From: Spongiivirga citrea | Lineage (GTDB): Bacteria > Bacteroidota > Bacteroidia > Flavobacteriales > Flavobacteriaceae | Direction: 5' to 3' | Length of the DNA stretch: 64,000 nucleotides | Assembly (NCBI RefSeq): GCF_010671565.1 | Contig: NZ_JAABOQ010000004.1 | Location: forward strand, 310,001 to 374,000 | Part shown: piece after piece, positions 8,978 through 17,688 of the stretch | Layout: the number at the start of each line of letters is the position of its first letter | How positions within the stretch are numbered: the stretch's first letter is position 1 | Made by a program: the position numbers and the translations under genes | Notes under the pieces: generated by a model | Told to the model about the DNA's origin: nothing | The model's database searches: none | Seen by the model: the letters and a program-made list of their open reading frames with translations, nothing else

Positions 8978-11900
8978 TTACATATTCCTCCTATACTGCC
9001 CCCCTACTTCAAACAGAGCTTTGGTGATTTGTCCAAGTGAACAGACTTTTGTCGCTTCCATTAATTCTTCAAATATATTTTGATTATGAATAGCGGCTTG
9101 CTGTACTTTTTTGAGTGACGCTGATGCTCTATTCGCATATGAGTTATGCAAATTGCCGAGTGTAGTTATCTGATATTCTTTTTCCTCTTCTGTTGCTCGA
9201 ATGACCTCCGATGGTGTAATAGTTGGTGAACCCTTGCTGCTTAAAAAAGTATTTACACCGATTATTGGAAATTCTCCTGTATGCTTCAATGTTTCATAAT
9301 ACAAGCTTTCTTCTTGGATTTTACTACGCTGATACATCGTTTCCATCGCTCCTAAAACTCCACCTCGTTCAGTAATACGATCAAATTCTAATAAAACGGC
9401 TTCTTCAACTAAATCGGTCAACTCTTCTATAATAAACGATCCTTGAATTGGGTTTTCGTTTTTAGCAAGACCCAATTCTTTATTTATAATAAGTTGAATT
9501 GCCATTGCGCGGCGCACGGATTCTTCCGTTGGCGTAGTAATCGCCTCATCGTATGCATTTGTATGTAATGAATTACAATTATCGTAAATAGCATATAATG
9601 CCTGAAGCGTTGTACGAATATCATTAAAGTCGATTTCCTGTGCATGCAAGCTTCTACCCGAAGTCTGAATGTGATATTTCAACATCTGCGCACGCGGATT
9701 TGCACCATATTTATGCTTCATCGCCTTAGCCCAGATCTTACGTGCCACTCGGCCAATAACAGCATATTCAGGATCGATTCCATTACTAAAGAAAAATGAT
9801 AAATTCGGACCGAATTTATTAATATCCATTCCGCGGCTCAGGTAATACTCTACATAGGTAAAACCATTTGATAAGGTAAAAGCGAGTTGAGAAATCGGAT
9901 TTGCACCAGCTTCGGCAATGTGATATCCAGAGATAGAAACCGAATAAAAGTTCCTCACATTTTGCTCGATGAAATACTGTTGTACATCACCCATTAATCG
10001 CAAGGCAAACTCTGTTGAGAAAATACAGGTATTTTGCGCTTGATCTTCTTTTAAAATATCAGCTTGTACGGTACCTCGAACTTGAGCTAGTGTCTCAGCC
10101 TTAATTTTATTATAAACATCAGCTGGTAATACTTGATCTCCTGTTACGCCTAAAAGCATCAATCCGAGACCATCGTTTCCTTCTGGCAGCTCACCTTGAT
10201 ATTTAGGTCTCTCGATTCCTTTTCCCTTATAAATTCCAACTATTTTCTTTTTTACATCCTTCTCTAGTCCATTTTCTTTGATATACTTCTCGCAATTTTG
10301 ATCAATGGCAGCATTCATAAAGAAGCCTAGTAACATTGGTGCAGGGCCATTTATCGTCATACTTACAGATGTCATAGCATGAGAAAGATCAAATCCTGAA
10401 TAGAGTTTCTTTGCATCGTCTAAACAACAGATAGAAACACCGGCATTTCCTATTTTTCCATAAATATCCGGACGGTAATCGGGATCATTACCATATAATG
10501 TAACCGAATCAAAAGCTGTAGATAATCGTTTTGCTGGCAACCCCAAACTCACATAGTGAAAACGTCGATTTGTACGTTCTGGTCCGCCTTCACCTGCAAA
10601 CATTCTAGTAGGATCCTCTCCAGTTCTCTTAAAAGGATATAATCCAGAAGCATAAGGAAATTCCCCAGGAACATTTTCTTGCAAACACCATCTTAAAATA
10701 TCGCCCCATGCTTGATATTTTGGCAATGCTACCTTCGGAATATCAGAATGTGAGAGCGACTTAGTATGCGTTTCAATTTTTATCTCTTTATCTCGAACCT
10801 TAAACGAATATATTGGTTGCTTGTATTTATTTACTTTTTCATCCCAATCAAGAATCATCTCCCAGTTATAAGGGTCAAGATTCATTTTTGTTTTATTGAA
10901 TTGGGCTATAAGAAGGTTTGTGAATTCCTCATCGTCATTCTGAATTTGTTTCAGAATCTCATCTTCATTTAATCCATTTTGTAATAACAATGAACCTTCA
11001 ACTGCGCTCAGGTTGACATTCGTTAAGGTATCGATAGTTTTATAAATACCATATAATTTTTGAGCCACTTCTACTTGCGTGTCAACGTTTTTGTCGTAGG
11101 CTCTGTTGTTTTCAGCTATTTCAGAAAGGTATCTTGTTCTTGCTGGCGGGATGACAAATATCTTTTCGCTCATCTCTTTTGAAATCTCGAAATTCGATTT
11201 CAAGACCGCTTCGGTAGATTCATTCACCTTATCCATGATCGCTTTATAAAGCGTATTCATTCCTGGGTCGTTAAATTGCGAAGCAATCGTTCCGTACACC
11301 GGAAGATCATCCTGATGCGTATCCCATAAATTATGGTTACGCATATATTGTTTTTTCACATCACGCAATGCGTCCAATGCTCCGCGCTTATCAAACTTAT
11401 TAATCGCTACCAAATCTGCAAAATCGAGCATATCGATTTTCTCTAACTGAGTAGCGGCACCAAATTCTGGTGTCATCACGTACAACGAAACATCACTATG
11501 CTCTAGAATTTCTGTATCACTCTGACCAATACCTGAAGTTTCAAGTATGATCAAGTCATAATTCGCGGCTTTTAAAACTTCGACAGCTTCATTGACATAT
11601 TTTGACAAGGCGAGATTTGATTGTCGTGTGGCTAACGAACGCATATATACTCTGGGCGAATTAATTGCGTTCATTCGGATACGATCTCCTAACAAAGCAC
11701 CACCTGTTTTTCTTTTAGAAGGATCAACTGAAACCAATCCGATTGTTTTTTCAGGAAAATCAACTAAAAATCTGCGTACTAATTCATCAACCAAACTTGA
11801 TTTTCCCGCCCCACCGGTTCCTGTAATTCCTAAAACTGGTGTAACCGATGTTTTGTTTTTATTATGAATGATATCAAGTGAATCTTTAGCAACTTCAGGA

Positions 11901-12427
11901 AAATTCTCAGCTGCAGATATTACTCGAGCAATAGACTTCGGGTCTTTCTGATCTAAAATATCGACTTCACCATTCAAGCTATCGCCAATAGCATAATCTG
12001 ACTGCTGCACCAAATCATTAATCATACCTTGCAACCCTAACTCGCGACCATCATCTGGTGAGTAGATTCGTGTAATTCCATAATCCATCAACTCTTTAAT
12101 CTCTTCAGGAAGAATTACTCCACCACCGCCACCAAAAATCTTGATATGCCCTGCGCCCTTTTCATTGAGCAAATCATACATATACTTAAAATACTCATTA
12201 TGACCACCTTGGTAAGAAGTCATTGCAATCGCGTTTGCATCCTCTTGTATTGCCGTATTTACAACCTCTTCAACACTGCGGTCGTGACCTAAATGGATTA
12301 CCTCTACGCCCGTACTTTGAATAATACGACGCATAATATTAATCGCTGCATCATGACCATCAAAAAGCGATGCCGCTGTTACAATTCTTACTTTATGCTT
12401 GGGCTGATATGGTGCGATTTGTTCCAT
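8978..12427 (-). CDS. icmF: Fused isobutyryl-CoA mutase with built-in G-protein chaperone (IcmF)
   Basis: Adenosylcobalamin-dependent carbon-skeleton mutase interconverting isobutyryl-CoA and n-butyryl-CoA (some members act on pivalyl-CoA or isovaleryl-CoA). The 1149 residues follow the IcmF order. The B12-binding domain is about 12-140, with DGHD at 23-26 giving the lower-ligand His25. The MeaB-like GTPase has the P-loop GTGGAGKSS at 203-211, ETSGIGQSD and NKFDKRG. The C-terminal TIM-barrel substrate domain contains [18 protein letters not shown]. Methylmalonyl-CoA mutase lacks the internal G domain, so the fusion argues for IcmF; YPF in the substrate region also fits. The gene stands alone, pointing to branched-chain or short-chain acyl-CoA use and a need for imported or salvaged B12. 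Confidence 0.93.
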   Translation of the reverse strand: MEQIAPYQPKHKVRIVTAASLFDGHDAAINIMRRIIQSTGVEVIHLGHDRSVEEVVNTAIQEDANAIAMTSYQGGHNEYFKYMYDLLNEKGAGHIKIFGGGGGVILPEEIKELMDYGITRIYSPDDGRELGLQGMINDLVQQSDYAIGDSLNGEVDILDQKDPKSIARVISAAENFPEVAKDSLDIIHNKNKTSVTPVLGITGTGGAGKSSLVDELVRRFLVDFPEKTIGLVSVDPSKRKTGGALLGDRIRMNAINSPRVYMRSLATRQSNLALSKYVNEAVEVLKAANYDLIILETSGIGQSDTEILEHSDVSLYVMTPEFGAATQLEKIDMLDFADLVAINKFDKRGALDALRDVKKQYMRNHNLWDTHQDDLPVYGTIASQFNDPGMNTLYKAIMDKVNESTEAVLKSNFEISKEMSEKIFVIPPARTRYLSEIAENNRAYDKNVDTQVEVAQKLYGIYKTIDTLTNVNLSAVEGSLLLQNGLNEDEILKQIQNDDEEFTNLLIAQFNKTKMNLDPYNWEMILDWDEKVNKYKQPIYSFKVRDKEIKIETHTKSLSHSDIPKVALPKYQAWGDILRWCLQENVPGEFPYASGLYPFKRTGEDPTRMFAGEGGPERTNRRFHYVSLGLPAKRLSTAFDSVTLYGNDPDYRPDIYGKIGNAGVSICCLDDAKKLYSGFDLSHAMTSVSMTINGPAPMLLGFFMNAAIDQNCEKYIKENGLEKDVKKKIVGIYKGKGIERPKYQGELPEGNDGLGLMLLGVTGDQVLPADVYNKIKAETLAQVRGTVQADILKEDQAQNTCIFSTEFALRLMGDVQQYFIEQNVRNFYSVSISGYHIAEAGANPISQLAFTLSNGFTYVEYYLSRGMDINKFGPNLSFFFSNGIDPEYAVIGRVARKIWAKAMKHKYGANPRAQMLKYHIQTSGRSLHAQEIDFNDIRTTLQALYAIYDNCNSLHTNAYDEAITTPTEESVRRAMAIQLIINKELGLAKNENPIQGSFIIEELTDLVEEAVLLEFDRITERGGVLGAMETMYQRSKIQEESLYYETLKHTGEFPIIGVNTFLSSKGSPTITPSEVIRATEEEKEYQITTLGNLHNSYANRASASLKKVQQAAIHNQNIFEELMEATKVCSLGQITKALFEVGGQYRRNM

Positions 12428-12454
12428 TGATAAAATTGAGTCAATTTATGGATG

Positions 12455-12462
12455 CAAAATTA
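12455..12462 (-). promoter_or_regulatory. Candidate -7 promoter box of icmF (TAATTTTG on the minus strand)
   Basis: CAAAATTA on the plus strand reads TAATTTTG on the minus strand, a perfect TAnnTTTG box whose downstream end is 27 nt before the icmF ATG. No clear -33 element was found. Confidence 0.45.
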
Positions 12463-12570
12463 CAGATTTTTCAAGGAATAAGCAGGTTGATTAACAATCC
12501 TATAAAACTTTTTTAATCCAGTGAACAACTAGATTTTTCATTTAATTTTAATTCCTTAAGCACGAACTAA

Positions 12571-13425
12571 ATGAATCATATTACACTTCTAATACATTGT
12601 AAAGATAGCCCAGGAATTATCGCATCGGTCACTTCATTTATTCATCACTTTAAGGGAAATATCGTATATATCGATCAACATGTAGACCGACAAGAAAATG
12701 TGTTTTTCATGAGGTTGGAAGGAGAATTCGATCAAAACTCATTTAGCTACACCAGCTTTAAAACGGATTTTCAAACAATCGTCGCTACTAAGTTTGAAAT
12801 GCAATGGCAAATACATCCAGCATCAGTTAAACCAAACATGGCTGTTTTTGTTTCTAAATATGATCATTGTTTGTATGATATACTTGGTAGGTATCAAGCT
12901 GGAGAATTATCCGTTAATATCCCACTAATCATAAGTAATCACAATGATCTATCTCATATCGCACAAAACTTTGAAATTCCATTTTATCATATCCCAGTGA
13001 CAAAGGAAACCAAAAATAAAGCGGAAAAGAAACAACTCGAACTTCTAAAATCTCATGATATTGATTTCATTGTTCTGGCGCGTTATATGCAAATAGTTAG
13101 CGAGTTGGTCATTAATGAATATACTGACAATATTATCAATATTCATCATTCATTTTTACCTGCATTTGTAGGTGCAAAACCTTATCATGCAGCTTTCGCT
13201 AGAGGTGTAAAAATTATCGGTGCGACTAGTCACTATGTTACTGAAGAACTTGATCAAGGGCCAATTATAGAGCAAGATATTACCAGAGTCACTCATAGTC
13301 ATACAGTGAAGGACTTTTTAGCCAAAGGGCGTGATCTTGAAAAAATCGTACTCTCTAGAGCCATTAAATTACACGCAAACCGCAAAACGATGGTCTATAA
13401 TAACAAAACCGTCGTTTTCTCATGA
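12571..13425 (+). CDS. purU: Formyltetrahydrofolate deformylase
   Basis: Hydrolyses 10-formyl-THF to formate and THF, balancing the one-carbon pool and supplying formate for purine synthesis. The 284 residues have the PurU layout: an N-terminal ACT domain (residues 1-80, HCKDSPGIIASVTSFIHHF and NIVYIDQHVDRQENVFFMR) and a C-terminal formyltransferase-fold domain. That domain has LIISNHNDL, INIHHSFLPAFVGAKPYHAA and the catalytic region ATSHYVTEELDQGPIIEQD. The stop codon (13423-13425) directly abuts the stop codon of the convergent gene at 13426, with no base between. Confidence 0.95.
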   Translation: MNHITLLIHCKDSPGIIASVTSFIHHFKGNIVYIDQHVDRQENVFFMRLEGEFDQNSFSYTSFKTDFQTIVATKFEMQWQIHPASVKPNMAVFVSKYDHCLYDILGRYQAGELSVNIPLIISNHNDLSHIAQNFEIPFYHIPVTKETKNKAEKKQLELLKSHDIDFIVLARYMQIVSELVINEYTDNIINIHHSFLPAFVGAKPYHAAFARGVKIIGATSHYVTEELDQGPIIEQDITRVTHSHTVKDFLAKGRDLEKIVLSRAIKLHANRKTMVYNNKTVVFS

Positions 13426-14364
13426 TCACAATGGTAAATTCATTCCTCGTACAGCAAATTTAAATCCGATTTTTTCAAGCTCTTTGCGTTCTTCTGAATT
13501 AGGATCAAGTGCCGGGTTCGAATGATTAAAATGAATAAATATCACTTTTGATTTCACTTCTGGCGATTCATTTTTAAAAAGTGCCGCGGTTTCTTTTATA
13601 AAAGGATGAGGCACCTCACTCATTGGTCTTGGTATTTCACCATCCTCAAAAAAGCTAGCATCTATTAATGCATAATCCACCCTCTTTACTTCAGCAACAA
13701 CATCTTTTTCCCATTTTGACCATTTATCTATGTCTGGGATAAAAAGTGCTGTCTTAGAAGGCCCTTCAATTTTGTAACCGACAGTTTCAGAAAATTCATC
13801 ACGATGAGGAACTAAAAAAGGAGTCACTTTTAGTTGCTTGGTGACGTTTACAGCGCTATCCTTTCTTAGTTGTTTTAGGCTAACATTGTTTAACGCCACC
13901 AACTGAGACCATGGCCCATTTTGCTCTAAAAAAGATCTCATTTTTGGCATTGCATAAACGGGTATGTTTTTTACGCCCATCGCTTCTCTTCCAAAATGCA
14001 TCAAGCCAGTATAATGACCCATGTGAGCATGAGTTAGGAAAACACCATCTACAATTTTATCTGTCTTTAAATAATTGCTCTCCAATAAATTAAGTTGAAA
14101 GGGCATATCTGGAGTAGCCTCAAACAGGAATTTCTTCTTTTCATTTTTATCAATAAGACCTAAAGACACTACATACTTTTTGTTTTCTGAATCTTTCTCT
14201 ATGGAACTAAATTCGTTAGGGTTATTAATATGAGGGTATCCTCCATCTTGGGCCACTCCCAAAATAGTGATATAGGTTTCATGATCAGTTTCCACCTTAT
14301 TTACACTAGAGTGATTAGTGCAGCCAAACACAAAAACTACTAAAAGGCAACGTATATAATTCAT
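13426..14364 (-). CDS. PqqB-like metallo-beta-lactamase-fold lipoprotein
   Basis: Predicted periplasmic or outer-membrane-anchored hydrolase of 312 residues. The open frame extends upstream to 14547 but would run through the divergent DUF4197 gene; the ATG at 14364 gives a lipoprotein signal (LVVFVFGC, Cys15). The opening ITILGVAQDGGYPHIN resembles the start of PqqB-type MBL proteins. The metal motif at 112-117 is HAHMGH: the usual Asp of HxHxDH is replaced by Gly. Further His residues are in VPHRDEF and IHFNHSNPA, and Asp in FIPDIDKW and LIDASFF. No other pqq gene is nearby, so PQQ synthesis is unlikely. Substrate unknown. Confidence 0.8.
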   Translation of the reverse strand: MNYIRCLLVVFVFGCTNHSSVNKVETDHETYITILGVAQDGGYPHINNPNEFSSIEKDSENKKYVVSLGLIDKNEKKKFLFEATPDMPFQLNLLESNYLKTDKIVDGVFLTHAHMGHYTGLMHFGREAMGVKNIPVYAMPKMRSFLEQNGPWSQLVALNNVSLKQLRKDSAVNVTKQLKVTPFLVPHRDEFSETVGYKIEGPSKTALFIPDIDKWSKWEKDVVAEVKRVDYALIDASFFEDGEIPRPMSEVPHPFIKETAALFKNESPEVKSKVIFIHFNHSNPALDPNSEERKELEKIGFKFAVRGMNLPL

Positions 14365-14372
14365 TATATTTG
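14365..14372 (+). promoter_or_regulatory. Candidate -7 promoter box (TATATTTG) for the DUF4197 gene
   Basis: Perfect TAnnTTTG match ending 26 nt before the ATG at 14399. It also overlaps the TTG at 14375 region, supporting the ATG as the true start. Confidence 0.5.
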
Positions 14373-14398
14373 AATTGAATGACCAAACATACCCAAAA

Positions 14399-15109
14399 AT
14401 GAGAAAAATTTTACTTATCCTAGTTATCTTCAGTATTACTTCCTGCGCAGAACTCCAACAAGTTGTGAATTCATTGCCACAAGACGGTGGCGTTTTATCA
14501 AATGCCGATATTGGTGCTGGGCTACGACAAGCATTAGATTTTGGCATTGATAAACAAGTTACGAAACTAACACAAGCTGACGGATTTTATAAAAACGAAC
14601 TCGTGAAAATTTTACTTCCTGAGGAATTACGAAAAGTCGATAAAACGCTAAGAGATATTGGTTTAAATAAATTGGCCGATGAAGGTATAAAAGCCTTAAA
14701 TCGTGCCGCTGAAGACGCTGTCAAAGAGGCTACACCCATTTTCGTAGATGCTGTAAAAGGAATTACCTTCAATGACGCAAAGAACATTTTGCTAGGCGAA
14801 GACAATGCCGCAACGCAGTACTTGGAAACAAGAACAAATGCAGCACTTTATTCAAAGTTTAATCCGGTTATAAAAAAGTCTTTCTCTAAAGTAGGTGCAG
14901 ATCAAATTTGGACAAATCTTATTACCAAATATAATAGTATGCCCTTGGTTAATGATGTAAATCCAGATTTGACAGATTACGTAACTAACGAAGCTCTAAA
15001 AGGTGTTTACACCATGATTGCCGTTGAAGAAAAAGAGATACGAACTAAAGTTGGTAGTCGCACCACAGATTTACTAAGAAAGGTTTTTGTACTTCAGGAT
15101 GGGAGGTAG
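14399..15109 (+). CDS. DUF4197 lipoprotein
   Basis: 236-residue predicted lipoprotein of unknown function. The longest frame begins with TTG at 14375, inside the promoter region; the ATG at 14399 gives MRKILLILVIFSITSC with Cys16 as the lipidation site. The mature part matches the DUF4197 pattern: ALDFGIDKQVTKLTQADGFY, KILLPEELRKVDKTLRDIGL, DAVKGITFNDAKNILLGEDN and the C-terminal EKEIRTKVGSRTTDLLRKVF. It is probably helical. It ends 4 nt from the convergent DUF3820 gene. Confidence 0.88.
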   Translation: MRKILLILVIFSITSCAELQQVVNSLPQDGGVLSNADIGAGLRQALDFGIDKQVTKLTQADGFYKNELVKILLPEELRKVDKTLRDIGLNKLADEGIKALNRAAEDAVKEATPIFVDAVKGITFNDAKNILLGEDNAATQYLETRTNAALYSKFNPVIKKSFSKVGADQIWTNLITKYNSMPLVNDVNPDLTDYVTNEALKGVYTMIAVEEKEIRTKVGSRTTDLLRKVFVLQDGR

Positions 15110-15113
15110 TTAA

Positions 15114-15347
15114 TTAGCTTAGAAGCTTACTCTTCAAACTAACCAAAAGTGGTCCCAGTCCATTCGCTTTCATATCATGAACGGACTGCATCATTTCACC
15201 CAGTTTCCCTTCAGGAAATCCCTTTTGACGAAACCAAACATAATAGTACTCAGGAATATCAACTAGATACCAATCTTTATATTTGCCAAACGGCATTTTG
15301 TATGCAATTAATCTTGCTAGTGCTTCTTTGTCAGGTTTAAACTCCAT
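15114..15347 (-). CDS. DUF3820 family small protein
   Basis: 77-residue cytoplasmic protein. The core KMPFGKYKDWYLVDIPEYYYVWFRQKGFP is characteristic of DUF3820, a family annotated as a putative quorum-sensing-regulated virulence factor in some species but of no proven function here. It converges with the DUF4197 gene (4-nt gap) and is divergent from the GDSL hydrolase gene. A CAAAAGTA box at 15354-15361 would place transcription start almost at the ATG. Confidence 0.85.
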   Translation of the reverse strand: MEFKPDKEALARLIAYKMPFGKYKDWYLVDIPEYYYVWFRQKGFPEGKLGEMMQSVHDMKANGLGPLLVSLKSKLLS

Positions 15348-15388
15348 TTACTACAAAAGTATTGGTAAATTTAAATCAAATTAATGTC

Positions 15389-16030
15389 ATGCGACTCACC
15401 TTAACACTATTCATATTGTTCCCATTTTTTATTTTTTCTCAACAGAAAAGACAATTAAAAAAAGAAGTGAAAGAGCTTTCAGTTAAATACATCTCTTATA
15501 AAAATAGAGCTGACAATGTTGTGTTTACTGGAAGTAGTAGCATTCGTATGTGGCATTCCTTAAACGACACCTATCCTAGTTCGAACATTCTAAATACCGG
15601 ATTTGGCGGTTCAGAAATGTCTGATCTGCTAAGACATCGCAATCGATTAATTAAAGATTTTAAACCAACTAAGCTATTTGTTTATGAAGGAGACAATGAT
15701 ATTGCGCGAGGTAAAACTCCCGAAAAGACTTTGAGACATTTTAAGCGATTTATTAAATGGTATAAACGAAGAATGCCCAACACCGAATTGTATATTATCT
15801 CGCCCAAACCAAGTATCGCACGTTGGCATTTTAAAGGAGAGTATTTAAAACTAAATAAAGAACTAAAGGCACTTTGCGATGAAGAAGGACTAGCATATAT
15901 TGATGTTTGGTTGCCGATGATTAACAATGACCGGCCGATACAAGATGTTTTTTTAGATGATGATTTGCATATGAATGAAAAGGGTTATGAGATTTGGAGA
16001 ACACAAATTGATCCTTATATCGAAAAATGA
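15389..16030 (+). CDS. Secreted SGNH/GDSL-family hydrolase
   Basis: Predicted exported esterase/lipase-fold hydrolase of 213 residues. The longest frame begins with TTG at 15362; the ATG at 15389 gives a good signal peptide (residues 1-18, ending FIFSQQ). The SGNH blocks are present: VVFTGSSSIRMW with the nucleophile region at 48-51, NTGFGGSEMSDLL (oxyanion Gly), YEGDNDIARGKTP (block III Asn103) and near the C-terminus DDDLHMNEKGY with the Asp-x-x-His pair. Substrates of this subgroup include acetylated sugars and phospholipids; the sequence does not decide. Confidence 0.88.
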   Translation: MRLTLTLFILFPFFIFSQQKRQLKKEVKELSVKYISYKNRADNVVFTGSSSIRMWHSLNDTYPSSNILNTGFGGSEMSDLLRHRNRLIKDFKPTKLFVYEGDNDIARGKTPEKTLRHFKRFIKWYKRRMPNTELYIISPKPSIARWHFKGEYLKLNKELKALCDEEGLAYIDVWLPMINNDRPIQDVFLDDDLHMNEKGYEIWRTQIDPYIEK

Positions 16031-16088
16031 TTATGCTACACAATAAATTCGCATACCTTAACGTATATAAGCAAAACAATTTTTTACC

Positions 16089-16673
16089 ATGAAACTATTT
16101 AAACTACTTTTTGCCTCAACCATTTTGCTATTTATTTCTTGTAATTCTGATGACGAAGGTACACCTGGTGAAGTCAATACTGCCGAACTTGTAGGAACTT
16201 GGAATTTAACTAGCTTAAATGTCGAAGGAACTACCACAACATCAGTTCAAGGAATTCCATTTACAGTTGATTTCACGTCAACATCAAAAGATGAGATGTA
16301 TAGCTGTACATTTACTGAGAACCCAAACGAAGTTGCCTGTTCTGGAAGTTATACTACAACCCTTACAGTTAGAGTCGCAGGTCAGGATGCATCATCAGAA
16401 GATGTTGAAGTACCTAATTCTAGCTCAACTACAACTTGGGAAATAATGAATGATACTGACTTAATTTTTGGTGAATCAGTTTTTGATTTTGATGAAACAA
16501 GCGGTGTTGATATTGCAGATAATGTGGTATTTCAGGAAAATTCTACAACAATTACCTTACTTACTGATACATCCTTAACCTTTGAAGTTGTCTCTAAGGG
16601 GTCTTTTACGGCTCAAGAGCAAAATACCGAATTTGATTTTAAAACAACTGTTTCATTCGAGAAAGCGAACTAG
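16089..16673 (+). CDS. Lipocalin-like surface lipoprotein
   Basis: 194-residue predicted lipoprotein with the signal ending LLFISC. The residues after Cys (NSDDE) form an acidic stretch like the lipoprotein export signal that sends Bacteroidota lipoproteins to the cell surface. The mature part starts AELVGTWNLTSLNVEG, the WxL signature of lipocalin-like proteins, followed by beta-strand-like Thr/Ser/Val-rich sequence. Ligand unknown. It ends at a strong bidirectional terminator. Confidence 0.8.
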   Translation: MKLFKLLFASTILLFISCNSDDEGTPGEVNTAELVGTWNLTSLNVEGTTTTSVQGIPFTVDFTSTSKDEMYSCTFTENPNEVACSGSYTTTLTVRVAGQDASSEDVEVPNSSSTTTWEIMNDTDLIFGESVFDFDETSGVDIADNVVFQENSTTITLLTDTSLTFEVVSKGSFTAQEQNTEFDFKTTVSFEKAN

Positions 16674-16696
16674 AACATATTAACAAAATAAATTAC

Positions 16697-16735
16697 ATAG
16701 CGACTATCTTAACTGGTAGTCGCTATATTTTTTTA
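16697..16735. terminator. Bidirectional terminator between convergent genes
   Basis: ATAGCGACTA (16697-16706) and TAGTCGCTAT (16717-16726) form a perfect 10-bp stem with a 10-nt loop followed by a T-run. The stop codon of the minus-strand DUF922 gene (16704-16706) lies inside the left stem arm. Confidence 0.85.
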
Positions 16736-17258
16736 GAAGCATCGCTACTTTTTCTTGCCAAAGCTTTTGCTGATGTTCGTCAATAGAATAGTTAGTCGCT
16801 TTATCGTAGTTGGCCTGAAATTCTTGTAATTGTTTTACCACATTAGCATACAAGGTATTCATCTCTTTTTTTATGTTAGGAGTAAATTTGTAAGAAACAA
16901 TTCGTTTGCGTAATATTCTTGCATGAAGTTCGGCAATATCAAAATGAAGTTGTTCGTGAGCTAATAGGTTCTCATCTGCCAATTTCTTTTTATACCACGA
17001 TTTTGATGGGATGAAATAGCATTGAACGGTACTATCATACTCCACCTTATTGCCTGTCAAACTTGCAGAAAATCCATGATCAATCCCTGAGGCAGTTACA
17101 GCCGCCGGACTTGAATTAACATCAGGCTTGCCCTGAAAATCATCCCATGTTAATCGGTACTTGGCACTCCAGCGAATAGTATTCTCTTCTTGTGCTACTA
17201 CATTATGAAATGAAAAAAGCATCCCAACAATAAACACTATCGCAAGATATTTTTTCAT
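16704..17258 (-). CDS. DUF922 family exported putative zinc protease
   Basis: 184-residue exported protein. The longest frame begins with TTG at 17300 and would overlap osmC; the ATG at 17258 gives the signal peptide MKKYLAIVFIVGMLFSFHNV ending VVAQ. The mature part has IRWSAKYRLTWDDFQGKP and LLAHEQLHFDIAELHARILR. HEQLH is a possible metal-binding HExxH motif, which is why DUF922 proteins are called putative secreted zinc-dependent proteases; activity is unproven. It follows osmC by 19 nt and is probably in the guaA-LysM-osmC transcription unit. Confidence 0.82.
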   Translation of the reverse strand: MKKYLAIVFIVGMLFSFHNVVAQEENTIRWSAKYRLTWDDFQGKPDVNSSPAAVTASGIDHGFSASLTGNKVEYDSTVQCYFIPSKSWYKKKLADENLLAHEQLHFDIAELHARILRKRIVSYKFTPNIKKEMNTLYANVVKQLQEFQANYDKATNYSIDEHQQKLWQEKVAMLLKKYSDYQLR

Positions 17259-17277
17259 AATAATACTTTGATATTTA

Positions 17278-17688
17278 TTAATCTTCTTTCCCCCAAACAA
17301 AGGTTACCTCCTTTTCAATATCCGGATGTAAACTGTAATGTACTGGACAGGTATTAGCTGTGTTTTCCAAAATTTTTTTCGTTTTATTGTCAAAATCGAA
17401 TGGCATATTCAACACCACTTCTATCTTGCTTATCCGTCTAGGCTCAGAAGCCATGTGCTTTGTTACTTGTGCGGATGCATGCAGCATATCTAGCTCCATA
17501 TTCTTAGCTTTAATTCCCATCACAGTTAACATACAACTTGCAAGACCGGTTGCTACTGTATCTGTAGGAGAAAATGCTTCTCCTTTCCCGTTATTATCAA
17601 TTGGAGCATCCGTTATAAACTCATTATTCGATTTTAAATGAACGCTGGTTGTTCTCAAATCGCCATCATATCGTACTATAGATGTCAT
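17278..17688 (-). CDS. OsmC family protein
   Basis: 136-residue OsmC/Ohr-fold protein. The family uses a Cys pair to reduce organic hydroperoxides: one Cys is in TGLASCMLTVMGIKAKN and the other in NTANTCPVHYSLHPD. It lies nearer to the YhfA/OsmC-like branch than to Ohr, so the peroxidase function is likely but not certain. Its ATG overlaps the stop of the LysM gene in an ATGA (17685-17688), indicating translational coupling. Confidence 0.9.
   Translation of the reverse strand: MTSIVRYDGDLRTTSVHLKSNNEFITDAPIDNNGKGEAFSPTDTVATGLASCMLTVMGIKAKNMELDMLHASAQVTKHMASEPRRISKIEVVLNMPFDFDNKTKKILENTANTCPVHYSLHPDIEKEVTFVWGKED

Noticed and set aside
14365-14547. 61-residue N-terminal extension of the PqqB-like protein
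   Set aside because: It would overlap the divergent DUF4197 gene and its promoter; the lipoprotein signal begins at the ATG at 14364.
15354-15361. CAAAAGTA (minus-strand TACTTTTG) as the DUF3820 promoter box
   Set aside because: It is a perfect box but only 6 nt from the ATG, implying a nearly leaderless transcript; kept out of the feature list.
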